Both the position numbers and the translations under genes were made by a program. From NCBI GenBank assembly GCA_035290065.1, contig DATDVD010000072.1:1-6509 (forward strand): a DNA stretch of 6,509 nucleotides, written 5' to 3'. The DNA is from DATDVD01 sp035290065. Its GTDB lineage: Bacteria; Pseudomonadota; Gammaproteobacteria; Coxiellales; Coxiellaceae. Shown here piece after piece: positions 1 through 6,314 of the stretch (positions within the stretch are counted from its first letter, which is position 1; every line of letters begins with the position of its first letter). The notes below the pieces were generated by a model, which worked only from the letters and a program-made list of their open reading frames with translations, had not been told where the DNA came from and ran no database searches.

Positions 1-168
1 AAGACTTGACAAGCCCACTAAGATGTAGATGATGCGGGTAATATTGGACATCTCCCCGAAGAATTTGCTGATCAGGTTAAGTTCTAAAATACCCATCAAC
101 CCCCAATTTAAGCCACCTACGATTAATAAAAGAATGGCGATCCAATCAATAATGTTTAATGACCTCAC
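1..168 (-). CDS. DUF378 family small membrane protein (N-terminal part, cut by window edge)
   Basis: Reading the minus strand from a GTG at 168 gives 56 open codons that run off the left edge. The protein begins MRSLNIIDWIAILLLIVGGL and continues NWGLMGILELNLISKFFGEM, then SNITRIIYILVGLSSL. The GGLNWGL motif after a first hydrophobic helix, then a short loop and a second hydrophobic stretch with IIYILVGL, is the hallmark of DUF378, a family of roughly 70-residue inner-membrane proteins with two predicted helices and no established function. The GTG start is supported by a strong AAGGAG Shine-Dalgarno sequence seven bases upstream (176-181). It is divergent from the cytidylyltransferase gene and shares a short intergenic region with it. 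Only the last part of the second helix and the C-terminus should be missing. Family assignment is by remembered motif and is fairly secure; the role is unknown. Confidence 0.85.
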   Translation of the reverse strand, partial: MRSLNIIDWIAILLLIVGGLNWGLMGILELNLISKFFGEMSNITRIIYILVGLSSL

Positions 169-284
169 GATTATACTCCTTGTTTAATTAACCCTCTTTA
201 CTATAGGTACCAAAAGGAAAAATTTCCTGATATCCAATGTCTTGAGGACTAGATTAATTATTCATTCTGTATTATCTTTTCCCT
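169..284. other. Divergent intergenic region with a palindrome
   Basis: About 116 bp separate the DUF378 gene (minus) from the cytidylyltransferase gene (plus). The region is AT-rich. It contains the perfect inverted repeat AGGAAA-AA-TTTCCT at 215-228, which could be an operator or simply an AT-rich palindrome. Overlapping -10-like hexamers exist in both directions: TATAGG on plus at 202-207 and TATAGT on minus at 205-200. The -35 matches are weak: TTGTTT at 180-185 with a 16-bp spacer for the plus strand, and none convincing for minus. Bidirectional promoter activity is an inference. Confidence 0.35.
176..181 (-). promoter_or_regulatory. Shine-Dalgarno sequence of the DUF378 gene
   Basis: AAGGAG on the minus strand lies seven bases before the GTG at 168. 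It decides in favour of that non-ATG start, because no ATG in this frame is better placed. Confidence 0.8.
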
Positions 285-1013
285 ATGACTCATCTTATTG
301 CCATTATTCCTGCTCGGGCGGATTCAAAACGTGTCAAGCATAAAAATATTCGAGCATTAGCTGGCCATCCTTTAATAGCCTATGCCATCCACTCGGCCCG
401 CCAGAGCCAGCTTTTTGACCGGATTATCGTTTCCACCGATTCCTCAGTTATTGCAGAAATAGCCTTGCAGTATGGAGCCGAAGTGCCTTTTTTGCGACCC
501 TTGGCGATTGCCACCTCCACTTCCCCTGATATTGAGTACCTAACCCATTTATTTGAAAACATAACAGGCAGTTATGATGTTTTTGCTATTTTGAGACCTC
601 CCAATCCATTTCGTACGGCCCAAACGATTCATCGGGCCTGGGAGACTTTTCAGCAAATGCCCGAGGCGGATTCGATTCGAGCCGTTCAATTATGCAAAGA
701 GCACCCCGGCAAAATGTGGGCCATTGACGGGTCTTATTTAAAACCGCTGTTGCCACAGGACCATTTAGACGTTGCCTATCATGCCCGGCAATACCAAGAC
801 TTACCGCACGTTTATATTCAAAACAGTGCATTAGAAATGGCCAAAGTTTCTGTGATCAAAGAGACCCGTTCACGAGAAGGCAAAGTCATCGTTCCCTTTT
901 TTACTGAGGGATATGAAGGATTTAATATCGACTATGAGGAAGATTTTGCGATGGCAGAAATGTTAATTGCCAAAGGCATTGTTACACTACCCCTTCTTTC
1001 CACGCAGGTGTGA
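285..1013 (+). CDS. Cytidylyltransferase, NeuA/SpsF-like (acylneuraminate cytidylyltransferase family)
   Basis: A 242-residue protein of the nucleotide-sugar cytidylyltransferase fold. Members transfer CMP from CTP to a nonulosonic acid (sialic, legionaminic, pseudaminic) or a related sugar acid in the cytoplasm, before transfer to surface glycans. The nucleotide-binding signature is at residues 8-21, IPARADSKRVKHKN, matching the R-x-x-S-K-x(4)-K-N pattern. Next are STDSSVIAEIALQYGAEVPF at 50-69, then RPPNPFR at 104-110 where the family usually has QPTSPLR, YIQNSALEM at 177-185 and FNIDYEEDFAMAE at 213-225. Length is normal for single-domain members. Two positions differ from classical NeuA: Gln of QPTSP is Arg104, and the first Asp of the metal-binding DxD is Asn214 (NID), so the substrate may not be a sialic acid. 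No clear Shine-Dalgarno precedes the ATG. A GNAT gene follows after 42 bp, suggesting a two-gene sugar-modification unit. The family is secure; the substrate is open. Confidence 0.85.
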   Translation: MTHLIAIIPARADSKRVKHKNIRALAGHPLIAYAIHSARQSQLFDRIIVSTDSSVIAEIALQYGAEVPFLRPLAIATSTSPDIEYLTHLFENITGSYDVFAILRPPNPFRTAQTIHRAWETFQQMPEADSIRAVQLCKEHPGKMWAIDGSYLKPLLPQDHLDVAYHARQYQDLPHVYIQNSALEMAKVSVIKETRSREGKVIVPFFTEGYEGFNIDYEEDFAMAEMLIAKGIVTLPLLSTQV

Positions 1014-1033
1014 GGAATTTATTCAGTCTAACT

Positions 1034-1045
1034 TATAATAGGAGG
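1034..1045 (+). promoter_or_regulatory. Consensus -10 hexamer and Shine-Dalgarno before the GNAT gene
   Basis: A perfect TATAAT (1034-1039) runs directly into AGGAGG (1040-1045), which lies ten bases before the ATG at 1056. The ribosome-binding role of AGGAGG is likely, though the spacing is slightly long. The TATAAT could be an internal -10 box, but no good -35 lies 16-18 bp upstream, and a start about 7 bp downstream would cut into the Shine-Dalgarno sequence. I therefore trust the ribosome-binding site and doubt the promoter. Confidence 0.55.
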
Positions 1046-1055
1046 CAATCACAAT

Positions 1056-1637
1056 ATGATAGATCCCATCGTAGCAGGCCCAAGAATTTATTTACGCCAC
1101 ACTCGTCTTGATGATATTGATAAGGGTTGGTTGGAGTGGATCAATGACACGGAGTTAACACGTTATTTAATGACCAAACCCCCTATCAGTCGAGAAAAAT
1201 TGGTGGAATTTTTTCTCTCCTCTCAACCCCCGCAAACCTATATGATGGCTGTTTGTGATAAAGAAACCGATGAATACATTGGCAATGCCCGTATTAGTAA
1301 AGTTGATTATGTGAATCAACATGCAACCTATGGCCGTTTAATTGGAAATCGAGCTTATTATGGGAAAGGCATAGGAAAAGAAGTCATTATGCTCATATTA
1401 AAATTTGGATTTTCTGTGCTAGGTCTTCATAGAATGTACGCAGGTGCATTGGCTTCTAATCAAGCCTCTATTCACAGTAATCTTAAATCAGGGCTTCGGC
1501 ATGAAGGTACTCAGCGCGGGGCAGTTCGAAAAGGCAATGAGCACCTGGATATTTTATGGTTTTCTGTCTTAAAGCATGAATTCAAGCATTTTATTCAAAA
1601 ACAAAATCCCATAATGTTAGAAGTATTCGAACATTAA
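1056..1637 (+). CDS. GNAT family N-acetyltransferase (RimJ/RimL or PseH-like)
   Basis: A 193-residue acetyltransferase of the GCN5-related fold. It should move an acetyl group from acetyl-CoA to an amino group. The N-terminal strand reads GPRIYLRHTRLDD (8-20), typical of the RimJ/RimL subgroup. The helix holding WLEWINDTELTRYLM (25-39) resembles sugar-cluster acetyltransferases. EYIGNARISKVDY (73-85) is the central beta strand. The acetyl-CoA pyrophosphate loop is YYGKGIGKE (101-109), matching Q/R-x-x-G-x-G/A with the first position replaced by Tyr. GLHRMYAGALASNQASI (123-139) followed by GLRHEGTQRGAV (146-157) is the usual motif B region. The gene follows the cytidylyltransferase by 42 bp on the same strand. 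Co-transcription would fit N-acetylation of an amino sugar before CMP activation, as PseH does in the pseudaminic acid pathway, but ribosomal-protein or small-molecule acetylation cannot be excluded. It ends 7 bp from the convergent rpoD stop. Confidence 0.85.
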   Translation: MIDPIVAGPRIYLRHTRLDDIDKGWLEWINDTELTRYLMTKPPISREKLVEFFLSSQPPQTYMMAVCDKETDEYIGNARISKVDYVNQHATYGRLIGNRAYYGKGIGKEVIMLILKFGFSVLGLHRMYAGALASNQASIHSNLKSGLRHEGTQRGAVRKGNEHLDILWFSVLKHEFKHFIQKQNPIMLEVFEH

Positions 1638-1644
1638 CGGGATA

Positions 1645-3483
1645 TTATATTTTATCATCATCGGCTTCAATAAAGCTGGAAAGCTTTTCGGCGCGAGAAG
1701 GATGACGCAATTTACGTAACGCTTTGGCTTCAATTTGTCGAATACGTTCGCGCGTCACATCAAACTGTTTGCCTACTTCTTCCAATGTGTGATCGGTATT
1801 CATATCAATGCCAAATCGCATTCGCAGTACTTTTGCTTCGCGGGGCGTAAGGCTTGCCAATACTTCGCGTGTGGCTTCACGCAAACCGGAGTTTGTGGCG
1901 AAATCAATGGGTAATTCGCTGTTCGTGTCTTCAATGAAATCACCCAAATTAGAATCTTCATCTTCACCAATCGGTGTTTCCATGGAAATAGGTTCTTTCG
2001 CAATTTTAAGCACTTTGCGAATTTTTTCTTCCGGCATATCCATTTCTTTAGCCAATTCTTCAGGGGTCGGTTCTTGGCCAGTTTCTTGCAGAATTTGTCG
2101 AGTAATCCGGTTTAGTTTATTGATGGTTTCAATCATATGAACGGGGATACGAATCGTACGCGCTTGGTCAGCAATCGAGCGTGTAATGGCTTGTCGAATC
2201 CACCACGTGGCATACGTCGAAAATTTATACCCTCGTCGGTATTCAAATTTATCCACGGCTTTCATTAAACCAATGTTGCCCTCTTGAATTAAATCTAGAA
2301 ATTGAAGCCCACGGTTGGTGTATTTTTTGGCAATCGAAATCACCAACCGTAAGTTGGCTTCAATCATTTCTTTTTTAGCCCGTTGAGATTTTGCTTCGCC
2401 AATCGAAACGCGTCGATTGATTTCTTTAATTTCTGAAATACTTAAGCCCGCTTTTTCTTCAATAAGCGCCAGTTTTTTCTGGGCTCGTTGAATTTCTACT
2501 CGAAAGGCTTCTAACGCGTCTGCTTGAAGGGGATTTTCTTTGATAAATTTATCCAACCAGCTAACTTCGGTTTCATTATTAGGGAAAGATTGCACAAATT
2601 GCCGGCGAGAAACCCCCGCTTTGCTTAAACAATATTCCATAATAATTTTTTCTTGATCGCGCACATGTTTTAACAAAGAGCGCAATTTATTGGCTTGTTT
2701 GTTAAATTGACGAATAGATAACTTAAATAACGAAAATTGTTCGGCTAAGGCTTTTTGTGCTTTTAACGTAGAGGCATGTTTTTTGCCGTTTTTCTTAATA
2801 GCACTTTCATAGCGTTTTAAATATTTAGCCAATTCTTCAATATGTTTAGCGGTAATTTCAGGATCGGGCCCGCTATCAAATAAATCAGTTTCCGCATCGG
2901 CATCACTTTCTATGTCCTCGTCGATATCCGCTTTATTCGCCGCGGGTTTAGCAGGGATAGGTAATGGCCCTGCCGGCAGTATGTTGTCATCTAAAAAGCC
3001 CGTGATTAAATCGCTTATTCGTCCTTGCATTTCCAGTGTTTTGTGATAGCCATTAATAACGGATTCCACAATTTTCGGGTATTGGACGAGGGCCGTCATC
3101 ACTTGACGGATGCCATCTTCGATACGTTTAGCAATGATAATTTCGCCCTCGCGCGTTAACAACTCTACGCTGCCCATTTCGCGCATATACATGCGGACGG
3201 GATCGGTCGTGCGGGTTTCAAACGCCAAGGCTTCTGCCGCTTCTGCAATTTCTTCGGTATGGGCTTCATCGTTCATCAGGAGGGTGTCATCATCGGGCGG
3301 CACTTCAAATACTTTGATGCCCATTTCATTTAACCGCCAAATAATTTGCTGCATTTTATCTTGATCCGCAAATTGGTCGGGTAGATAGTTAAGCAAATCT
3401 TCGTGCAGAAGATAATTTTTACGACGCGCTTCTTCAATTAATCGCTTAAAACCACTTTTACCTTTCGGTGCTTTTTTGGTCAT
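1645..3483 (-). CDS. rpoD: RNA polymerase primary sigma factor RpoD (sigma-70)
   Basis: A 612-residue housekeeping sigma factor that directs RNA polymerase to -10/-35 promoters; E. coli RpoD is 613. Region 1.1 spans about 1-80, with GFKRLIEEARRKNYLLHEDL and YLPDQF. Region 1.2 holds DPVRMYMREMGSVELLTREG (94-113). The non-conserved region (about 130-365) includes an acidic stretch at 186-208. Region 2 runs from about 370: ANLRLVISIAKKYTNRGLQF, then DLIQEGNIGLMKAVDKFEYR, and the -10 recognition helix WWIRQAITRSIADQARTIRI (427-446). Region 3 is about 450-528, including the finger around GEDEDSNLGDFIED (506-519). Region 4.2, binding the -35 element, is HTLEEVGKQFDVTRERIRQI (565-584), followed by LRKLRHPSR. 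No key element is missing. The C-terminal tail ADDDKI is a few residues longer than usual. The ATG has a weak AGGG ribosome site seven bases upstream. The gene follows dnaG by 33 bp and is almost certainly co-transcribed with it. Confidence 0.98.
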   Translation of the reverse strand: MTKKAPKGKSGFKRLIEEARRKNYLLHEDLLNYLPDQFADQDKMQQIIWRLNEMGIKVFEVPPDDDTLLMNDEAHTEEIAEAAEALAFETRTTDPVRMYMREMGSVELLTREGEIIIAKRIEDGIRQVMTALVQYPKIVESVINGYHKTLEMQGRISDLITGFLDDNILPAGPLPIPAKPAANKADIDEDIESDADAETDLFDSGPDPEITAKHIEELAKYLKRYESAIKKNGKKHASTLKAQKALAEQFSLFKLSIRQFNKQANKLRSLLKHVRDQEKIIMEYCLSKAGVSRRQFVQSFPNNETEVSWLDKFIKENPLQADALEAFRVEIQRAQKKLALIEEKAGLSISEIKEINRRVSIGEAKSQRAKKEMIEANLRLVISIAKKYTNRGLQFLDLIQEGNIGLMKAVDKFEYRRGYKFSTYATWWIRQAITRSIADQARTIRIPVHMIETINKLNRITRQILQETGQEPTPEELAKEMDMPEEKIRKVLKIAKEPISMETPIGEDEDSNLGDFIEDTNSELPIDFATNSGLREATREVLASLTPREAKVLRMRFGIDMNTDHTLEEVGKQFDVTRERIRQIEAKALRKLRHPSRAEKLSSFIEADDDKI

Positions 3484-3540
3484 GGAAGTGCCCTAATGCT
3501 GTAGAAAAACGCGGTATTATATCTTTTTATCTGTCATTTT
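3484..3540 (-). promoter_or_regulatory. dnaG-rpoD junction with possible internal rpoD promoter
   Basis: A perfect TATAAT on the minus strand (3521-3516) overlaps the dnaG stop codon and lies 33 bp before the rpoD ATG. The sequence 17 bp upstream is TGGAAA, a poor -35. The rpoD ribosome-binding site is the short AGGG at 3494-3491. E. coli rpoD has internal promoters inside dnaG, so an internal promoter is plausible on precedent; from sequence alone the support is only the -10 hexamer. Confidence 0.35.
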
Positions 3541-5253
3541 TCCAGCAAAAAGTAGGCGTTTGAGCTGGGTTTTTTCTTCCAGCGTAAGGGAAGAAAGCTT
3601 TGATTTTTCAATTAATTTTTCGGCTTTCACCTGCGCGTTTAGAGCGGCAACCCGCTCGAGCGTTTGTTGGAACTCTTCCGGCAGCTCCGGAGGAGCCATA
3701 TGCAGCTCCCACACGGCTAATTCGGCTACCAAGGCGCGGAGCTTGTCCTCCTCCAAGTGGCTTAGAAGCTCACCAATGGAAAGGGTGGGATTCTGGGCCA
3801 AATGATGCATCACGCGCGCCAGCCATTCTTTACCCGGCAATTCCAGTTGCTCCACGAGGCTCCAACTGTCTGCATTCATTAACGTTGGGGTTTGCAACAG
3901 TAACGCTAGCATTAATTTAAGAGGGGCTGCCAAGGGAGCGGAAGAGGAGGGAATAGGAGAGGGAGGTAACCTCGGGCGGGGAGCACTCCCCTCTATTCCT
4001 ATTCCTACCCATTCGCTTAATCGTTGTTTCATTAACTGCAAAAACACGCCATCGGGAACCGCCTGTAAATAGTTTAAGGCTTCTTTAGAAAACCGTGCTT
4101 TTGCATCTAACGAGGTAAGAGGAATGCGTTCCTGAAGGGTATTAAAAAAATAATCCGATAAACTAACGGCTTGATTCATGGCTTTTTCAAAGCCCGTTTT
4201 TTTCATTTTATTCACAAAACTATCCGGATCTTCGCCAGTAGGAAGAAACATAAAATGCATTTGAATGCCATCGTGCAGTAAAGTTAATGCATGCGTTAAT
4301 GCACGCCACGCCGCTTGATTGCCCGCCTCGTCTCCATCAAAACAAAAAATTAAGGTGGAGGTGTAACGCAAACATTTTTGCAAATGTTTAGCCCCAATCG
4401 CCGTGCCCAAACTGGCCACCGCATAGGGAATATCGTGTTCAGCTAAGGCAATCACATCCATATAGCCTTCCACCACCAGTAAACGTTCCAGTCGCGCACA
4501 CCGTTGGCGTGCTTCAAAAAGACCATAAAGCTCGGATTTTTTATGGAAAAGCGGAGTTTCGGGAGAATTTAGGTATTTAACGCTGTCTGTTTTATCAAGG
4601 GTTCGTCCTCCAAATCCCACCACTTGTCCTTTTACATCGCGAATAGGAAACATAATTCGGTCTCGAAATCGATCAAAGTGTTGATCGGATTTTTTCAGCA
4701 ATAAAAGACCGTTAATTTCCAGCGCTTTTACGGTAGCGGGTTCTGTTTCAAATGCTTTTTCTAACGCTTGCCACGTAGCAGGTGCATAGCCTAAACGAAA
4801 TAATTTGGCGGTTTTCCCCGTCACTTGACGCGCTTTTAAATATTCAATGGCTCGGGGAGTTTGTTTTAATTGAAGTTCATAATAAGCGGTGGCTTTTTCG
4901 AGACTTTCATACAGGGGTTTGGTATCAATCTGTGCAGAGGAGGGTTTGCCCGTTTCTTCCTGGGGCACTTCGATACCCATTTGCGCAGCCAAATGGTGCA
5001 CCGCATCCATAAATTCCATGCGATCAAAGGCCATTAAAAACCCGATGGCATTCCCATGTGCCCCACACCCAAAGCAGTAGTAAAATTGTTTATCAGGGCT
5101 TACGGTAAAGGAGGGGGTTTTTTCCTGGTGAAAGGGACAACAGGCCGTATAGTTCCGTCCTCGTTTAATAATATTCACCCGCTGCTGAACAATTTCAACA
5201 ATATCAATGCGGCTAATAAGGTCTTGAATAAAATGCTGCGGGATTCGAGCCAT
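3517..5253 (-). CDS. dnaG: DNA primase DnaG
   Basis: A 578-residue replicative primase that makes RNA primers at the fork with the DnaB helicase. I place the start at the ATG at 5253, giving MARIPQHFIQDLISRIDIVE, which aligns with the E. coli start MAGRIP; a GTG at 5259 would add two residues. The CHC2 zinc-binding domain is residues 1-100, with zinc ligands C39, H42, C60 and C63 in CPFHQEKTPSF and YYCFGCGAHGN. The RNA polymerase core contains FRDRIMFPIRD and GFGGRTLD (about 196-220). The Toprim metal site is complete: E262 in VEGYMD, D306/D308 in FDGDEAG, and D342/D344 in GEDPDS. After about residue 417 comes a Pro/Ser/Ala-rich linker, then the helicase-binding C-terminal domain (about 446-578). 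The gene is intact and near usual length. There is no Shine-Dalgarno before the ATG; a promoter-like repeat ends six bases upstream. The linker-coding DNA is unusually palindromic. Confidence 0.97.
   Translation of the reverse strand: MARIPQHFIQDLISRIDIVEIVQQRVNIIKRGRNYTACCPFHQEKTPSFTVSPDKQFYYCFGCGAHGNAIGFLMAFDRMEFMDAVHHLAAQMGIEVPQEETGKPSSAQIDTKPLYESLEKATAYYELQLKQTPRAIEYLKARQVTGKTAKLFRLGYAPATWQALEKAFETEPATVKALEINGLLLLKKSDQHFDRFRDRIMFPIRDVKGQVVGFGGRTLDKTDSVKYLNSPETPLFHKKSELYGLFEARQRCARLERLLVVEGYMDVIALAEHDIPYAVASLGTAIGAKHLQKCLRYTSTLIFCFDGDEAGNQAAWRALTHALTLLHDGIQMHFMFLPTGEDPDSFVNKMKKTGFEKAMNQAVSLSDYFFNTLQERIPLTSLDAKARFSKEALNYLQAVPDGVFLQLMKQRLSEWVGIGIEGSAPRPRLPPSPIPSSSAPLAAPLKLMLALLLQTPTLMNADSWSLVEQLELPGKEWLARVMHHLAQNPTLSIGELLSHLEEDKLRALVAELAVWELHMAPPELPEEFQQTLERVAALNAQVKAEKLIEKSKLSSLTLEEKTQLKRLLFAGKMTDKKI
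3949..4005. repeat. Nested palindromes within the dnaG linker coding region
   Basis: Three inverted repeats are packed into 57 bp. An outer pair, GGAATAGGA (3950-3958) and TCCTATTCC (3997-4005), is a perfect 9-bp match, and adjoining GAGGG/CCCTC tracts extend it after a 3-nt offset. Inside are GAGGT-A-ACCTC (3963-3973) and GGGGAG-CA-CTCCCC (3978-3991). The DNA encodes DnaG residues about 417-435, the low-complexity linker before the helicase-binding domain. It could be a palindromic element inserted in frame at a tolerant site, or chance structure in a biased linker. The surrounding codons do not share its strong purine/pyrimidine asymmetry. Confidence 0.55.
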
Positions 5254-5259
5254 TACCAC

Positions 5260-5294
5260 AGTGTAGCGAGGTTAGGACAGTGGGGCAATGAGGA
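5260..5294 (-). repeat. Promoter-bearing direct repeat, copy A (before dnaG)
   Basis: This 35-bp stretch matches 6426-6460 in the same orientation at 28 of 35 positions. Read on the minus strand it contains TTGCCC (5288-5283), 17 bp, then TACACT (5265-5260), a plausible -35/-10 pair with 4/6 matches each. The conserved blocks are the -35 region, TAACCTC in the spacer, and the -10 region; most differences fall elsewhere. The -10 ends six bases before the dnaG ATG, so predicted transcription would start at or beside the first codon. The repeat is directly seen; promoter function is inferred. Confidence 0.6.
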
Positions 5295-5322
5295 TTTCAG
5301 GCTCTTCGAGGATGCTCTAGCC

Positions 5323-6084
5323 TTAGCCACTTCCCATGCTAAGCACTATTTGTCTTACTTTCTGGCTATCAATAGGCTTGCTTGCCCTAAGAGCCTGTAT
5401 GGCAGAGGGTAGTCTGCCAAATAATGTAGGAGCCAGCGATGGTCTGGAATTTAGCCGTGAAGAGGTATTACCCAATCTAGCAAAAGACCTTAATGGAACT
5501 GTTTCTGAGCCTTCATTCTTCGCAAATAAAAATCGACTGGGTTTGAGACAAAGAAGGTATGAAGCGGCGATGAATGAAAAAAACCCGATAATACCTATTG
5601 CTCCAGCTGCTAAAGCCAATCCGATCGCAACCCCAAGATGATTCTGGGCAATAGAGTCGAATGACATCGATAATTTAATAAGACCGACTAATGCGGCTAT
5701 AGCTATACCCAATAAAACTGTGCCTCTCTTTTCGTTGTCCCATTTAAAAGGAGCAAAGTCAGCTAAAAACTCTAATCCTTGAATCGGTAATCCATTACTA
5801 TCTCGGGCAGATAAAAAGCCCTGTAAGGCTAGGGCTAGATCAGTTTGAGGGTTAGGAGAAGTTTTAAGTGCTTGGGAAGTTGTCTCTAGAAATTTAGACA
5901 AGTTGTCCATACCCGCGTTGCAGAGGTGATTTAGGGTATAATTCCCAATGATAGATTGAAATTCATCCTTTCGTAAGCGTTGAACATGATTTAATATTTC
6001 GAGTAATAAGAAAAACTCTATCGCATACTGAGATAGCAGTGGGTTAACGGGGGGTTTCTCCAAAAGTGGAGTTCGTAGTGGCAT
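5323..6084 (-). CDS. Unrecognised protein with two membrane segments, inserted upstream of dnaG
   Basis: A 253-residue protein I do not recognise. The ATG at 6084 has a good ribosome site, AAGAGGT, five bases upstream, favouring it over a signal-peptide-like reading frame on the opposite strand (5336-5641). Residues 15-70 look helical and soluble (LLSQYAIEFFLLLEILNHVQ). Two strongly hydrophobic segments follow: GTVLLGIAIAALVGLIKLSM (121-140) and, after a ten-residue loop, about 150-178 including GVAIGLALAAGAIGIIGFFS. They form a Gly-rich hairpin preceded by charged WDNEKR. The C-terminal 75 residues are Arg/Ser-rich (for example SSRLNSRPSLAPTLFGRLPS) with no known motif. There is no signal peptide and no enzymatic motif. 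The layout of soluble N-terminus, membrane hairpin and basic tail is seen in some secreted effectors of intracellular Legionellales, but nothing here proves that. It stands between a yqeY remnant and dnaG, so it is probably a late arrival in the operon. No terminator separates it from dnaG. Confidence 0.7.
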   Translation of the reverse strand: MPLRTPLLEKPPVNPLLSQYAIEFFLLLEILNHVQRLRKDEFQSIIGNYTLNHLCNAGMDNLSKFLETTSQALKTSPNPQTDLALALQGFLSARDSNGLPIQGLEFLADFAPFKWDNEKRGTVLLGIAIAALVGLIKLSMSFDSIAQNHLGVAIGLALAAGAIGIIGFFSFIAASYLLCLKPSRFLFAKNEGSETVPLRSFARLGNTSSRLNSRPSLAPTLFGRLPSAIQALRASKPIDSQKVRQIVLSMGSG

Positions 6085-6163
6085 AGGATACCTCTTTTTA
6101 TAATGTACGATCCAATTCTGTAGAGCATATCATTCATATATTAAGGCAATCTTAAAGACAAAA
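6085..6163 (-). promoter_or_regulatory. Upstream region of the 253-aa gene: ribosome site and weak promoter candidate
   Basis: The ribosome-binding site AAGAGGT (6096-6090, minus) is clear. Upstream lies an AT-rich tract with a possible promoter: TTGTCT, 17 bp, then TATGAA, each matching four of six consensus bases. Several other hexamer pairs score about as well, so the exact promoter cannot be fixed by eye. Confidence 0.35.
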
Positions 6164-6302
6164 AATTCTCTTTGTATTCCCTACCCAAATAAATCTTCTT
6201 ACTAAGCCAAGGGCTGGTAGTGGAGAATCTGGAGATCCGAATGAGAAACAAGATTCAACCGTTAATAATGATCTTATGGATGGCGGGGGTTTGAGGAACT
6301 GA
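6156..6302 (+). pseudogene. Possible orphan C-terminal reading frame on the plus strand
   Basis: From just after an in-frame TAA (6153-6155) to a TGA (6300-6302) there are 48 open codons with no usable start near the beginning. The second half reads GSGESGDPNEKQDSTVNNDL followed by MDGGGLRN, a hydrophilic Gly/Asp/Asn-rich composition resembling a disordered protein tail rather than random translation. It lies between the orphan gene and the yqeY stump, both on the other strand. It may be the 3' end of a gene whose front has been deleted, or it may be chance. I know no family match. Confidence 0.25.
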
Positions 6303-6314
6303 GTGTTCTTAAGA

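Noticed and set aside
1672..1688. Hairpin AAAGCT-GGAA-AGCTTT as an intrinsic terminator of the GNAT gene
   Set aside because: The stem is only six pairs, mostly A-T, the following T run is too short, and the sequence encodes the rpoD C-terminus.
5300..5323. Possible terminator after the 253-aa gene
   Set aside because: GGCT and AGCC can pair at the ends but the interior does not, and no T run follows on the minus strand.
5056..5412. Plus-strand reading frame of 118 codons across the dnaG start
   Set aside because: It overlaps the conserved zinc-binding domain of dnaG on the opposite strand and shows no family features; it is a shadow frame.
5336..5641. Plus-strand reading frame beginning with a signal-peptide-like segment (MLSTICLTFWLSIGLLALRA)
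   Set aside because: It lies wholly antisense to the 253-aa gene, which has the better ribosome site, greater length and coherent membrane hairpin. The hydrophobic start is the mirror of codons in the other strand's C-terminal tail.
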